Shown piece by piece: positions 17,801-25,615 of a stretch of 64,000 bases of DNA. The notes beneath the pieces are model-generated. The model was not told where the DNA came from and did not search any database. It saw nothing but the letters and a program-made list of their open reading frames with translations. This stretch comes from Planococcus sp. SK3692 (GTDB lineage Bacteria > Bacillota > Bacilli > Bacillales_A > Planococcaceae), in assembly GCF_028890485.2 (NCBI RefSeq), contig NZ_JARCHV010000002.1, forward strand, positions 868,001 to 932,000, given 5' to 3'. Numbering within the stretch: position 1 is the first letter of the stretch; every line of letters starts with the position of its first letter. The position numbers were made by a program, and so were the translations under genes.

Positions 17801-18159
17801 GCGTCGATCAAGTCTTCTCGAATTTACTATGGAATGCAGTCAAGCACACATCACCAGAAGAAGGGCGCATTACCTTGTCCGCAAGCATCCGGGCGAGCGC
17901 GAACATACTGGATGAAACGGAAGCAGATGGCGAGTTGATCATCCGTGTGGAAGACAATGGCTGCGGCATCAAAAAAGAAGCGCTGCCTCATATATTCGAC
18001 CGGTTCTTCAAAATCGATGAATCGATCCATTACAAAGGAAGCGGGCTCGGGCTTGCGATTGCCAAAGAAATCATCCAATCACATCATGGTGAAATCTGGG
18101 CGGAAAGTGAAGAAGGCGCAGGCAGCACATTTATCATTGCCCTGCCTTTGAGATATTAA
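14899..18159 (+). CDS. Hybrid sensor kinase: 7TMR-DISM, kinase 1, receiver, kinase 2
   Basis: 1086 aa. A signal-anchor is followed by an extracellular 7TMR-DISM sensory domain (about 40-190), seven membrane helices (about 195-390) and a coiled coil. Kinase 1: SHSLRTPLYG (H438), N box LYNLVGNAVEHTE, G1 VKDTGSGM, G2 GIGMGLKITKRL. Receiver: LVILDDELPD (D734), KP motif DYLVKP; the usual acidic pair near its start reads EAEE. Kinase 2: SHELGTPITLIHS (H858), SNLLWNAVKHT, VEDNGCGI, GSGLGLAIAKEI. Two complete kinase cores around one receiver is uncommon. The cognate regulator gene follows by about 20 bp. The signal is probably extracellular, perhaps carbohydrate-related as for other DISM receptors, and the polysaccharide genes lie immediately downstream. 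Confidence 0.9.
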   Translation: MSYFIRKTSSALCFFVICWLAFSGAVMNTSADSGSQLMLDDRKDKITAGSRLSVFEDESGSLQVGDIQQPPYVWNFMSAGDKPLNIGFSSSTYWLMVEVENQAQADKEWLLELGSSTVDQVSLYTADEEGGFTVEKAGQEIGSGIIHRTAVFSIAPPPGESTVYWMRVESSAPIQLPVTVWDREVFESQTRQQVACVGVLGGLGLMFLFYYIHRFTVMRQRAYLYFVIYAITVFFLFSSAAGLSLDVIWPELDLWNGHSVFFMVGLSSLSVTLLTEGLLNTKRHLPETDRMIKSLLIFNAVVLTTLFISLEWARLLLVLALSATLAVSLLLAAYGMKRGLVHARYYSVSLIFFSVAAALNALYVSGILPVTIAAQGLIFFLGIFAVLFAALALRDKEKIREQERLQRERSSVERQRIEIERLRQVNERKDELLAITSHSLRTPLYGMVGIAESLQESAYSKMPHSVIQQLETISESGKKLARMINETLDFSGPKHHILSLHLEKVKLSAVADSVIRLCTPLLKSSEVSLKHTIPADFTEAIADPERVRQVLYNLVGNAVEHTESGSITISAKIIKKQVAITVKDTGSGMEEQQLDSLFDPIGTSTTPHLGIGMGLKITKRLVEMQGGWLKAESTIGKGSSFTFTLPLTEEERELESVPPTEIRELTASQLADSLIKEKNVKKGLRILVVEAEEVNRLMLVHQLKGEGYKAEGVSCGEEALVHLENRPADLVILDDELPDMAGDELCRRIRVNATLTELPILMLSDKEGVKEKTNAFSAGANDYLVKPCDVEEFLMRVETLATLRSMTQEITNLNFFLERNVKERTMALEITNMNLLTVNDEIQEVEKSRNEMLSAISHELGTPITLIHSYIQAVKESLIEENNPRYLDMIHKKLLLLERLTEDLVELSKYKSGNMTLRFGELKLDEWLERIAASMEADLAQSGRRFRFEGPGGKEQPADWRLLVDVDRVDQVFSNLLWNAVKHTSPEEGRITLSASIRASANILDETEADGELIIRVEDNGCGIKKEALPHIFDRFFKIDESIHYKGSGLGLAIAKEIIQSHHGEIWAESEEGAGSTFIIALPLRY

Positions 18160-18180
18160 TAACCCATGGGAGGGATCTTC

Positions 18181-18873
18181 ATGAACAGTGCGACGGTTTT
18201 GATTGTCGAAGACGAAGACGGCATCCGCGAATTGATGCGTTTGTTCTTGGTTAAGAAAGGCTATAAAATCCTCGAGGCCGAAGACGGCTATGAGGCAATG
18301 GATGTGCTATCGAAAGAGAATCCGGATTTGATCTTGCTGGATATCGAAATGCCGGGCATGAGCGGCTTGGAATTGTGCGAGAAGATCCGCATACGCACCA
18401 AAACGCCGATTCTTTTCGTCAGCTACCGGAAAGAACTCGCCTATAAAATCCAAGGGCTGGAAGTGGGCGGCGATGATTATATTACCAAGCCCTTCGATTT
18501 TACAGAGCTGGAAGCGCGCGTCAAAGCAATTCTGCGCCGCAACGGATGGAAGAGCGGCGAAGAGGACAAGTTGTCGATCCTGAAATTCGGTGACCTCCAT
18601 ATTCATGTCGATTCACGTGAACTGTACGTAAAGGGCAAGCCTGTGAAGCTTTACCATAAAGAATTCCAATTATTATTATTGATGGCCCAAACGCCGAATC
18701 GCGTCTGGACAGCCGAGCAATTATACGATCAAGTATGGGGCTATTATTCAGAAGGTGATGTCCAAACCGTCAAGGTCCACATCAGCAATCTGCGCAGGAA
18801 AGTGGAGAGCGACCCGGCGAGCCCGCGCTATATTCAGACGGTTCGCGGATTCGGTTATAAGTTTATGAATTGA
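18181..18873 (+). CDS. OmpR-family response regulator paired with the hybrid kinase
   Basis: 230 aa. The ATG at 18181 follows GGGAGGG; an ATG five codons upstream overlaps that site and is rejected. Receiver: VEDEDG acidic pair, D54 in LLDIEMPGMSG, Ser in the Thr/Ser position (FVSYRKE), Lys in YITKPFD. The winged helix ends VKVHISNLRRKVESDP and YIQTVRGFGYKF, typical of OmpR/PhoB. It is co-transcribed with the kinase gene and closed by a terminator. Targets are not identifiable by eye; the adjacent polysaccharide operon is the obvious candidate. Confidence 0.93.
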   Translation: MNSATVLIVEDEDGIRELMRLFLVKKGYKILEAEDGYEAMDVLSKENPDLILLDIEMPGMSGLELCEKIRIRTKTPILFVSYRKELAYKIQGLEVGGDDYITKPFDFTELEARVKAILRRNGWKSGEEDKLSILKFGDLHIHVDSRELYVKGKPVKLYHKEFQLLLLMAQTPNRVWTAEQLYDQVWGYYSEGDVQTVKVHISNLRRKVESDPASPRYIQTVRGFGYKFMN

Positions 18874-18883
18874 AAATTGAAAG

Positions 18884-18926
18884 GCTGATCGTTTTGCCAC
18901 GCAGGCAAAAGCGGTCAGCTTTTTTT
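18884..18926 (+). terminator. Intrinsic terminator after the two-component pair
   Basis: Imperfect stem GCTGATCG-TTTTGCC / GGCAAAA-GCGGTCAGC with a T-run at 18920-18926. Confidence 0.85.
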
Positions 18927-19096
18927 ATTTGCTTAAATTCTGTGAAACTTTTTATGTGCAAGTATGACAAAAGCGCCATAAAGAATTAATTTTTTAGATA
19001 AATAAAACTAGTGAAACTATTTAACTTTGTTTTAACCTGCTCTCTTTAGTATGGGTCTTAACCGATAGGAAGACAGATCTCAAGGAGGAAAAGCAA

Positions 19097-19519
19097 ATGA
19101 TTGAGAACAAAATCAAGATGACGAATGAACCGCCTGTCAGTTTCGAACAGCAGACCGTCTTCAAGCAAAGCCGGGAAGCTCCAAGTCCACAGCCTTCCAT
19201 CACGGAGCTGGGCCTTTCGGAGAATGTGGCCGGATCGCTCGCGTATTTGCTCGGATTTTTCTCAGGGTTCATCCTGCTGATGGTCGAGCGGGAAAATCGT
19301 TTCGTCCGTTACCATGCTTTCCAGTCCGTATACGTCTCGATTCTTTTTTTTACATTGTTTACGGCGGCCAGCATGATGCCAATGACTGGGTGGGTGGCCG
19401 AAGTGCTATTGATGCCGATCGGATTGGTGTTATGGATCATCCTCATGTTGAACGCGCATAACGGAAAAGCGCTGCGCCTGTGGATCATCGGCCGCTTTGC
19501 AGAAAAACAGCTCCATTGA
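19097..19519 (+). CDS. DUF4870/Tic20-like small membrane protein
   Basis: 140 aa. A polar N-terminus of about 45 residues precedes three hydrophobic segments, with LAYLLGFFSGFILLMVERENRFVRYHAFQS in order, the signature of DUF4870 proteins. Start after AAGGAGG. It is 42 bp from the Wzz-like gene and on the same strand, so it probably opens the polysaccharide operon. Function unknown; a helper in membrane protein or polymer-export assembly is only a guess. Confidence 0.72.
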   Translation: MIENKIKMTNEPPVSFEQQTVFKQSREAPSPQPSITELGLSENVAGSLAYLLGFFSGFILLMVERENRFVRYHAFQSVYVSILFFTLFTAASMMPMTGWVAEVLLMPIGLVLWIILMLNAHNGKALRLWIIGRFAEKQLH

Positions 19520-19561
19520 TCAAGCAAAATCACCCCGTACATGGGGATATGAGGTGAAGAC

Positions 19562-20350
19562 ATGGAAAGTACATTCAATATGAAAGAGTTTTTCAAGAAC
19601 CTGAAGAAACGCTTGCCGCTCATTATCGCGATGACGGTCGCATTTGTCGCCATCGCAGCAGCTGTCAGTTATTTATGGATGAAACCGGTTTATCAGGCGT
19701 CGACGCAAATCCTGGTCAATAAAGCCCCGGCGAATGCCCAGGAATTCAGCATGCAGGATATCGATACCAACCTGCAATTGATTAGCACCTATAACGTCAT
19801 CATCAAAAGCCCAGCGATTTTGACGGAAGTCATTAATGAACTGGGGCTTAACGAAGCGGTGCAATCGCTGAACGAGCGAATCGAAGTCTCAAGCATCGAG
19901 GATTCGCAAGTCGTGACGCTTGAAGTCGAAGACGGGTCAATGCAGCAGGCAGTGCTGATCGCCAATACGACTGCCAAAGTGTTTGAACAGGAAATTCGCA
20001 ATTTGATGCGTGTCGACAACGTCAGCATACTTGCTCCTGCCACGATGCCGGCGAGCCCTGAGCCCGTCAAGCCAGATCCGCTGTTCAATATGGCAATTGG
20101 CGCGATTATCGGCTTTATGCTAGGGACCGGACTTGCGATCGTCCTGGATCAATTAAACACGACGGTGCGCACGGAAGAAGATATCGATGAATTGCTTGGC
20201 TTGCAAGTGCTCGGCGTGGTGAGCCCAGTCGGCGACTTGGACAGAACGGATAAATCATCGAAACATACTGACAGAATGGAGTTGGATGAGAATGTTGAAC
20301 CAGACAGCGTCAAAACGGCCGCTCGCCCGAAAGTTGGTAGCACGTATTAA
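19562..20350 (+). CDS. Wzz-type polysaccharide chain-length / tyrosine kinase modulator
   Basis: 262 aa. Two membrane helices (about 20-40 and 175-200) flank an extracellular Wzz domain (YQASTQILVNK, LISTYNVIIKSP, ANTTAKVFEQEI). The second helix is preceded by the Pro-rich motif ASPEPVKPDPLFN typical of polysaccharide co-polymerases such as CapA and EpsA. The cytoplasmic tail (VRTEEDIDELLGLQVLGVVSPV) activates the partner BY-kinase in this family. The last 65 bp overlap the kinase gene in another frame, indicating tight coupling. Confidence 0.9.
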   Translation: MESTFNMKEFFKNLKKRLPLIIAMTVAFVAIAAAVSYLWMKPVYQASTQILVNKAPANAQEFSMQDIDTNLQLISTYNVIIKSPAILTEVINELGLNEAVQSLNERIEVSSIEDSQVVTLEVEDGSMQQAVLIANTTAKVFEQEIRNLMRVDNVSILAPATMPASPEPVKPDPLFNMAIGAIIGFMLGTGLAIVLDQLNTTVRTEEDIDELLGLQVLGVVSPVGDLDRTDKSSKHTDRMELDENVEPDSVKTAARPKVGSTY

Positions 20351-20984
20351 GCCGAATTCGGTGATCAGTGAACAATACCGCACGATCCGCACCACAATCA
20401 ATTTTTCTTTGCCTGGCAATGAAATGAAGACTTTATTATTTACTTCCGCTTCGAAAGAAGAAGGCAAATCGACAACTTCAGCCAATATGGCAGTCGTTTT
20501 TGCGGAATCCGGAAAAAAGGTGCTGCTTGTCGACGCCGATATGCGAAAACCGACATTGCACCATACCTTCAATTTGAACAATCATATCGGCTTGTCGAAT
20601 TTACTGGTCGGTAAAGGAGAACTCGAGCAAAGTGTCCGCGACAGCGGCATTCGCGGTTTGGAACTGTTGACCTCGGGACAAGTGCCACACAACCCGGCAG
20701 AATTGCTGGATTCGCCGATGCTGGATCAATTGGTCGCTGAGATGAAGGAGCGTTACGATTTGATCATCTTTGACTCACCGCCGATCTTGTCGGTAACGGA
20801 CTCCAAGATCCTGGCGAATAAATGCGACGGCACAGTGCTTGTCGTCAATACCGGAAAAACCGAAAAGCAAAGCGCGATCAAAGCGCGCGATAGTTTAGCG
20901 ACTTCTAGAGCTTATATTGTCGGCGTCGTGATGAATAATTACAAACTCAGCAAGGACCATTATTACAGCCATGAATACAATTAA
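20286..20984 (+). CDS. Bacterial tyrosine kinase (CapB/EpsB-like)
   Basis: 232 aa. P-loop ATPase of the BY-kinase class: Walker A ASKEEGKSTTSANMA, Walker A' LLVDADMRKP, Walker B LIIFDSPP. A C-terminal tyrosine cluster (YKLSKDHYYSHEYN) is the usual autophosphorylation site. The start lies inside the modulator gene. Family role: cycles of trans-autophosphorylation with the modulator regulate polymer length and can phosphorylate sugar-modifying enzymes such as the dehydratase encoded next. Confidence 0.93.
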   Translation: MRMLNQTASKRPLARKLVARIKPNSVISEQYRTIRTTINFSLPGNEMKTLLFTSASKEEGKSTTSANMAVVFAESGKKVLLVDADMRKPTLHHTFNLNNHIGLSNLLVGKGELEQSVRDSGIRGLELLTSGQVPHNPAELLDSPMLDQLVAEMKERYDLIIFDSPPILSVTDSKILANKCDGTVLVVNTGKTEKQSAIKARDSLATSRAYIVGVVMNNYKLSKDHYYSHEYN

Positions 20985-21020
20985 AAAGCGGTACCTGCGC
21001 GAGGTGAAGGGGCTAATGAC

Positions 21021-22880
21021 ATGACGATTACTAGACGCTATACATCATTGTTCTTAATCGACTCGCTGATCATCCTCTCAGCCACATATCTCTGTTATTT
21101 GTTTTTGCTGCCGTTCGACAACATTATGTCGAACCGGCTGCTGTTGCTCATGACCATCACTTTGTTCATCGCCCATCATTCCTTTGCCTGGCATTATGGG
21201 CTTTACCGAAAAGTATGGGCTTACGCTTCGGTCCATGAACTGAAATCGATCGTTAAAGCGGTTACTTTGACGATGTTTGTCGCAACAGTTATGCAATATA
21301 TCCAGACAGGCGGTGTGTTTGTCCGTATCCTGGCGCTGACATGGATGTTCCTAATTCTGTTTCTCGGCGCATCGCGCTTTTCATTCCGACTGTATCATGA
21401 GCGCGAACCGCGAAAAAGCGAAGGCCAGTTCAGCCGTACGATTGTTGTGGGTGCGGGGGAAGCCGGCCGCATGATCGTTCGCCAGATGAAACAGAATCCG
21501 CAATGGGGAAGAAAGCCGATTCTCTTTATCGATGATGACCGCACAAAATGGGGTCTGGAAATTTTTGGGTTAGGAGTGGCGGGTCCGATTTCAGAGATTC
21601 CGCGATTGGCTGCCCACAACGAAATTGACCAAATTGTCATTGCCATTCCATCGTTGTCGAAGAGGGAAATGGCGGAAGTGACAAAATTGTGCATCGAAAC
21701 CGGCCTCAAAGTGCAGACCATCCCGCGAATTGAAGATTTGATGGTCGGAAAAGTCAAAGTCAGCGATATCCGGGATGTAAAAATCGAGGATCTTCTCGGC
21801 CGCGAAGAAGTCCGCTTGGATATGGAAGCTTTAACGGAAAAAATCGAAGGCAAAAGCATTATGGTTACCGGTGCCGGTGGATCGATCGGTTCGGAAATCT
21901 GCCGACAGATCAGTGTGTTCAAACCTGCACGATTGCTATTGCTGGGCCATGGTGAAAATTCGATTTACACGATTGACCGTGAGTTGCGGGCGAAAGTGCC
22001 GAAAGAAATCGACATCGTCCCAATCATCGCGGATATCCAGGATCGCGAACGAATCTTCGAAATGGTTGGCAAATTTAAACCGGATATCATTTACCATGCT
22101 GCTGCCCATAAACACGTGCCATTAATGGAAGCGAATCCACTGGAGGCAGTGAAAAACAATATTTTCGGAACGAAAAATGTGGCAGAAGCGGCAGACCGCC
22201 ACGGAGTCGGAAACTTCGTCATGATCTCCACTGACAAAGCGGTCAACCCGCCGAATATCATGGGGGCATCTAAGCGCTTTGCGGAAATGATCGTCCAAAA
22301 CTTGGCGGTTTCTTCCGAGACGACATTTGCTGCCGTACGTTTTGGCAACGTTCTCGGATCAAGAGGCAGTGTCGTTCCGCTATTCCGTGAACAAATCGCA
22401 AAAGGTGGGCCAGTCACCATAACCGACCCGAAAATGACCCGTTATTTCATGACAATTCCGGAAGCTTCCCGATTGGTAATTCAGGCCGGCATGCTCGCAT
22501 CAGGGGGAGAAGTGTTCGTATTGGATATGGGGGAACCGGTGAAAATTGTCGATTTGGCACGCAATATGATCCGCTTATCCGGATTTGAAGAAGATGAAAT
22601 CCAAATCAAGTACACGGGCATGCGGCCTGGTGAAAAGCTCTACGAAGAACTATTGGATCCAAGTGAAATCCAATCGGAAAAAGTATTTGCGAAAATCCAT
22701 ATCGGAAAAGCCACTCCGATCAGTCAAGTAGAAATCAGTCGTATTTTGAAAAAGCTTCCTGACATGGAAGAACAGGAAATCCGCGATACCTTATTGAAGC
22801 TCGCGAACCGGCCAAAAGAACAACAAGTGAAAGAACCCGCATGGCAAGAAAAATGGAAAATCGAAGGAGGATTGGCCTGA
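21021..22880 (+). CDS. Membrane UDP-sugar 4,6-dehydratase (CapD/EpsC/PglF-like)
   Basis: 619 aa, full length for the long form. Four membrane helices (1-120), a CoA-binding-like Rossmann domain (TIVVGAGEAGRMIVRQM) and a C-terminal SDR domain with VTGAGGSIGSEICRQI as the NAD(P) loop. The catalytic region reads MISTDKAVNPPNIMGASKR: Met replaces the usual SDR Tyr while the TDK and MGxxK positions are kept, as in EpsC/PglF. It converts UDP-N-acetylglucosamine to a 4-keto-6-deoxy sugar nucleotide. The aminotransferase two genes on would supply the next step. Confidence 0.92.
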   Translation: MTITRRYTSLFLIDSLIILSATYLCYLFLLPFDNIMSNRLLLLMTITLFIAHHSFAWHYGLYRKVWAYASVHELKSIVKAVTLTMFVATVMQYIQTGGVFVRILALTWMFLILFLGASRFSFRLYHEREPRKSEGQFSRTIVVGAGEAGRMIVRQMKQNPQWGRKPILFIDDDRTKWGLEIFGLGVAGPISEIPRLAAHNEIDQIVIAIPSLSKREMAEVTKLCIETGLKVQTIPRIEDLMVGKVKVSDIRDVKIEDLLGREEVRLDMEALTEKIEGKSIMVTGAGGSIGSEICRQISVFKPARLLLLGHGENSIYTIDRELRAKVPKEIDIVPIIADIQDRERIFEMVGKFKPDIIYHAAAHKHVPLMEANPLEAVKNNIFGTKNVAEAADRHGVGNFVMISTDKAVNPPNIMGASKRFAEMIVQNLAVSSETTFAAVRFGNVLGSRGSVVPLFREQIAKGGPVTITDPKMTRYFMTIPEASRLVIQAGMLASGGEVFVLDMGEPVKIVDLARNMIRLSGFEEDEIQIKYTGMRPGEKLYEELLDPSEIQSEKVFAKIHIGKATPISQVEISRILKKLPDMEEQEIRDTLLKLANRPKEQQVKEPAWQEKWKIEGGLA

Positions 22881-22917
22881 TTACAGTTTCTGCCTATAAG
22901 CGCAGGGGGGATGCCAA

Positions 22918-24306
22918 GTGAAGCTGCTATCGACGGAACTGTATGGAAGTTCTCCTATTTGCCTCCAAAATTTGCTGCTCAGCTTCCGGGAATACGCCAA
23001 TTCACGAAAACGCTACGGCATGGGCTATTACCGCTTTCTCCACCAACTTTCCGGAATGGATGACAATGACCGCCAGTCAGAGGAACGTTACCAGGACCTC
23101 GAATTGCGCTCGCTGTTGCGCCATGCTGCTGAGCATAGCAGTTTTTATCAGGAATTGTATGGAAGCGATTTGTCTGATATTCGATCTGCCGTTGATTTAC
23201 GGCAGCTTCCATTTGTTGAAGAAGAGGTCTTCAACGAACGGATTGATGAAATTCGTACACAAAATATCCAATGGAAAAAAAGAGAGCCAGAAGGGTTACC
23301 GACAAGCCAAATACCTCATTTATGGCTGACCAATTTGGATCTGCAAAAGCAAACAGCAGCAATTGACCATTTTAAGAAGCAGTACGGTGCAATCAATCTG
23401 GAAATGAAACGTGCGACATTTTATCATGGGGATTTTGTGCCGCTTGACCAAAAAGAAGGAGCGTTTTGGCGTGATATTTACTATCTTAACCAACGCCTAT
23501 ATTCGGCCGATCATTGCACAGAGTCTCATCTGTATGACGTCATTCGCAACCTGAATGGTTTTCGGCCTGATTTCATCGATGGTTTGCCTGGAGCGATTTT
23601 AGCACTTGCCCGTTTCATCAACGATCATCGACTTCTTCTGGATTTTCAAGCGATCGCTGTTTTCGTTGAAACGGACAGTTTGTCTGTTGCCGAGCGATTG
23701 GAAGTCGAAAGTGCATTCGGCTGTACTGTCCGCCGGTGGAATATGAAAACCGAACGCTCGCCATTTCTTTCGGAATGTGCAGCCGGCAACCTTCATTTCA
23801 ATATGCGGACAGGAGTCATGGAGTTTACCGAAAAAGGCGAGGTGCTCTTGACCCGTTTTCATACAAAAGGGACGCCGCTGATCCGCCTGAAGATCAAAGA
23901 CCAGTGGATGCCGGTACATTGCCCTTGCCTATGCGGGAGTGCCCATCCGGTAGTCCGCAAGCCATTTAAGCAAATCTCCGGTTTTTTGCAATCCAGGAGC
24001 AGGGGGCGTGTGACCAGTTTGTATATGGCGACTGTGCAGGAGAAGTTCCAGCAAGCGGCGCCTTCGATGCAATTTATCCAAAATTCGGTAGATGAAATTG
24101 AAATCTGGCTCAGCGAAATCGACCTTGTCCCTAAAGAACTCGAGCAAGATATTGTACAGGAAATGGCCGGCATATTCGGCGAAGACATGCGTTTTACAGT
24201 GAGAGGCCGGTCAAGCAGCCCGGCGGAAGAGATCGGGAGGGCTGGCTTGATTATCAATAATTTGCAAGTGCCGAGGACTTGCCAAAGCGAATACGGCATG
24301 GACTGA
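22918..24306 (+). CDS. Divergent CapK/PaaK-like adenylate-forming protein
   Basis: 462 aa from GTG after AGGGGGG. LRSLLRHAAEHSSFYQELYG near residue 60 and the late blocks GEVLLTRFHTKGTPLIRLKIKDQ and C-P-C-L-C-G-x-x-x-P-V-V match CapK/phenylacetate-CoA ligase proteins of capsule loci. The ATP-binding signature (a Ser/Thr/Gly-rich loop, normally near SSGTTG) is not seen; that region reads PHLWLTNLDL. The YGxTE-like motif appears as WNMKTERSPF. It may have lost adenylation or act on an unusual substrate. Codon use and strand fit the operon. Moderately sure of family, unsure of activity. Confidence 0.6.
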   Translation: MKLLSTELYGSSPICLQNLLLSFREYANSRKRYGMGYYRFLHQLSGMDDNDRQSEERYQDLELRSLLRHAAEHSSFYQELYGSDLSDIRSAVDLRQLPFVEEEVFNERIDEIRTQNIQWKKREPEGLPTSQIPHLWLTNLDLQKQTAAIDHFKKQYGAINLEMKRATFYHGDFVPLDQKEGAFWRDIYYLNQRLYSADHCTESHLYDVIRNLNGFRPDFIDGLPGAILALARFINDHRLLLDFQAIAVFVETDSLSVAERLEVESAFGCTVRRWNMKTERSPFLSECAAGNLHFNMRTGVMEFTEKGEVLLTRFHTKGTPLIRLKIKDQWMPVHCPCLCGSAHPVVRKPFKQISGFLQSRSRGRVTSLYMATVQEKFQQAAPSMQFIQNSVDEIEIWLSEIDLVPKELEQDIVQEMAGIFGEDMRFTVRGRSSSPAEEIGRAGLIINNLQVPRTCQSEYGMD

Positions 24307-24338
24307 GCGTGCCGATGAATAAGAGGAGGCTGTTGTAA

Positions 24339-25544
24339 ATGAACATTCGACAGGATACAGGAGCATCGGTTGTGCCGTTTCCGGTTCCGGTTAAAGAAAC
24401 GGGTAACAGGATTTTTCTTTCTGCCCCGCATATGACAGGGAATGAACAAAAGTATATTAGCGAGGCATTCGATTCTAACTGGATTGCGCCGATGGGAGCG
24501 AACGTGAATCAATTCGAAGCAGAAATGGCTGCATATGCCACGACACAGGCAGCAGCTGCTTTGTCTTCAGGAACTGCCGCGATTCATCTGGCCCTGCAGT
24601 TGCTAGGGATCGGCAAAGGAGACCGTGTATTCTGTTCCAGTTTAACGTTTGTGGCAAGTGCCAATCCGATCCTCTACGCTGGGGCCGAGCCTGTTTTTAT
24701 CGATTCGGAAGAAGAAACGTGGAATATGTCTCCGTGGGCGCTGCAAAAAGCATTCGCAGCCGCTGAACAAGAGGGCAAACTTCCAAAAGCGGTGGTCATT
24801 GTACATATTTATGGACAAAGCGCCCGTATGGATGAACTCATTGCCCTTTGCGATCATTACGGGGTACCGGTCATTGAAGATGCAGCCGAATCGCTCGGGT
24901 CTACTTATAAAGGGAAAAAAACCGGCAGTCTCGGGACATACGGCATTTATTCATTCAACGGCAATAAAATCATTACGACCTCTGGAGGCGGCATGCTGGT
25001 GTCGAATGACCGTAAAGGCGTGGCGCAAGCAAGATTTCTCGCCTCCCAGGCGAAGGACGATGCCCCGTTTTATGAACACAGCCGCGTCGGTTATAATTAC
25101 CGGATGAGCAATGTGTTAGCGGGCATCGGGCGTGCACAGCTTGAAGCGATCGAACTGCGCGTCTCGGCACGGCGAGCTGTCTTCAATCGCTATTTTTCCG
25201 CGCTCGGTAAGCACGAAGCGGTAAAATTCCAACCTGAACTTGAAGGTACACGCTCCAATCGGTGGCTGACGGTCATGCTGCTTGACCCGGCAAGAACCGA
25301 CCGGTCGCCTGATGCCATCCGTGAATGGTTGGAATCACAAAATATCGAATCACGCCGTGTATGGAAGCCGCTTCATCTGCAACCATTGTTTGCAGGCTGC
25401 AAATTCTATTCGCATAACCCTCATGGCAAGACGGCTGTTAGCGAAAAACTATTTGCAGAAGGGCTATGCCTGCCTTCGGGCTCAGACTTGCAACCGGAGC
25501 AGCAACAGCGCATCATCGGACTGCTTGAAGAAATCTTAGCCTAA
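24339..25544 (+). CDS. DegT/DnrJ/EryC1 family sugar aminotransferase
   Basis: 401 aa, PLP-dependent. SSGTAAIHLALQ (phosphate contact), VIEDAAESLGSTYKGK (Asp against the pyridine nitrogen) and SFNGNKIITTSGGGML (Schiff-base Lys) are intact, then YNYRMSNVLAGIGRAQLE. The family aminates 4-keto-6-deoxy sugar nucleotides; with the upstream dehydratase it could make a UDP-4-amino-4,6-dideoxy-GlcNAc of the bacillosamine type. The acetyltransferase, sugar transferase and flippase expected in such pathways are not in the window. Start after AGAGGAGG. Confidence 0.92.
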   Translation: MNIRQDTGASVVPFPVPVKETGNRIFLSAPHMTGNEQKYISEAFDSNWIAPMGANVNQFEAEMAAYATTQAAAALSSGTAAIHLALQLLGIGKGDRVFCSSLTFVASANPILYAGAEPVFIDSEEETWNMSPWALQKAFAAAEQEGKLPKAVVIVHIYGQSARMDELIALCDHYGVPVIEDAAESLGSTYKGKKTGSLGTYGIYSFNGNKIITTSGGGMLVSNDRKGVAQARFLASQAKDDAPFYEHSRVGYNYRMSNVLAGIGRAQLEAIELRVSARRAVFNRYFSALGKHEAVKFQPELEGTRSNRWLTVMLLDPARTDRSPDAIREWLESQNIESRRVWKPLHLQPLFAGCKFYSHNPHGKTAVSEKLFAEGLCLPSGSDLQPEQQQRIIGLLEEILA

Positions 25545-25615
25545 ACGCCCTTAGACGAAGCCGCATTTTGGTGGTACGATTAGTACGAAATCAAAAGACG
25601 GTTCGCAAGGAGCAG

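Noticed and set aside
23859..24512. Open frame on the minus strand across the CapK-like and DegT genes
   Set aside because: It spans the gap between two plus-strand genes with clear family motifs and has none of its own.
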